A stretch of DNA of 13,330 nucleotides. It comes from a bacterium (GTDB lineage Bacteria > Patescibacteriota > Microgenomatia > Woykebacterales > RBG-16-39-9b). Of this stretch, positions 13,041 to 13,330 are shown in pieces (within the stretch, counting starts at the first letter, position 1; every line of letters starts with the position of its first letter). The notes under the pieces are model-generated. The model did not search any database. It saw nothing but the letters and a program-made list of their open reading frames with translations, and had not been told where the DNA came from. Position numbers and translations under genes: made by a program. The stretch covers positions 1-13,330 of the forward strand of contig JAUYHE010000016.1 of NCBI GenBank assembly GCA_030690175.1, given 5' to 3'.

Positions 13041-13330
13041 TTATTGAACCGGGGTTTGTTGTATTTGAGCGGCTGGGTTGACAGCCGTAATCACTATCAA
13101 CACCGTCAATAAAAGGACTAAAATCAAGCTTACCCCAACAATTACCAGCCCGGCCATAGACCAATTACGCTGTACTTTGTTGAAATGCTCAACGCTGTCC
13201 CAGTGCTTTGCCTGCCAAGCCCATTCTCGACCTTTGATCCCAAGAACAATCGACATAATAAAACCAACATAAGGAACCAAGGCCAATAAACCAATCCAGA
13301 CACTGTTTCCAATTGCCCATATCCAAGAGA
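13041..13330 (-). CDS. Small membrane protein of unknown function, N-terminus cut by window edge
   Basis: The frame is open to the right edge, giving at least 96 residues; the true start is outside. Visible: a hydrophobic hairpin containing WIWAIGNSVWIGLLALVPYV and GFIMSIVLGIKG, a polar connector REWAWQAKHWDSVEHFNKVQRNW, one more membrane segment of about 25 residues, and a short Gln/Pro-rich tail. The G(N/R)EWAWQ...WxSVEHFxxxQ pattern is one I recall from short membrane proteins of unknown function in Candidate Phyla Radiation genomes, often following a proline-rich or zinc-ribbon N-terminus. The gap between this gene and the recA promoter (about 12985-13040) is AT-rich and shows no clear terminator. 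Confidence 0.75.
   Translation of the reverse strand, partial: SWIWAIGNSVWIGLLALVPYVGFIMSIVLGIKGREWAWQAKHWDSVEHFNKVQRNWSMAGLVIVGVSLILVLLLTVLIVITAVNPAAQIQQTPVQ

Overview
The window looks like a chromosomal segment of a small-genome bacterium, most likely a member of the Candidate Phyla Radiation (Patescibacteria). No 16S rRNA gene is present, so this rests on four indirect points: AT-rich intergenic DNA with a degenerate AAATGTCAAAT/CCAAAAT-type repeat (9255-9323); most genes lacking a Shine-Dalgarno site and instead having a -10 box 6-8 nt before the start codon; short tightly packed genes; and lineage-type small hypothetical genes (1509-1775 and the gene cut by the right edge). Gene order is ordinary and no phage, IS, CRISPR or tRNA gene was seen.

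Left part (1-2260): the 5' 1451 nt of a YifB/ComM Mg-chelatase-like AAA+ gene (minus strand, C-terminus off the left edge) diverges from a two-gene plus-strand unit: a small conserved hypothetical and a nucleoside 2-deoxyribosyltransferase-like protein. Their promoters interlock. Middle-left (2311-2921): the RNase P RNA gene (minus strand) with a near-consensus promoter and an intrinsic terminator, divergent from a CaCA-type cation exchanger (2921-3880). Middle (3889-8010): AI-2E family membrane protein, tRNA dimethylallyltransferase MiaA and a GH63-type glycoside hydrolase on the minus strand, divergent from a Cas4/AddB-like PD-(D/E)XK nuclease with four cysteines placed for an Fe-S cluster.

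Right part (8066-12920, all minus): recA, recX, rny (RNase Y), ymdB and an HU-type DNA-binding protein, read in that order. The recA / rny / ymdB neighbourhood is also found in Firmicutes, so it is an old arrangement joining recombination (RecA and its modulator RecX), mRNA decay (RNase Y and the YmdB phosphodiesterase) and nucleoid structure. A partial membrane protein gene is cut by the right edge.

The least explained segment is 11690-11880, between recX and recA. It is G-rich, has a plus-strand promoter-like sequence, can fold into hairpins with a possible loop-to-tail pseudoknot, contains a run of nine G, and codes for no clear protein. It is the best candidate for an undescribed or unassigned structured RNA. 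Other structural signals are a perfect 30-bp palindrome between recX and rny, a strand-specific hairpin just upstream of the rny start, and a palindrome covering the -35 box of the RNase P RNA gene.
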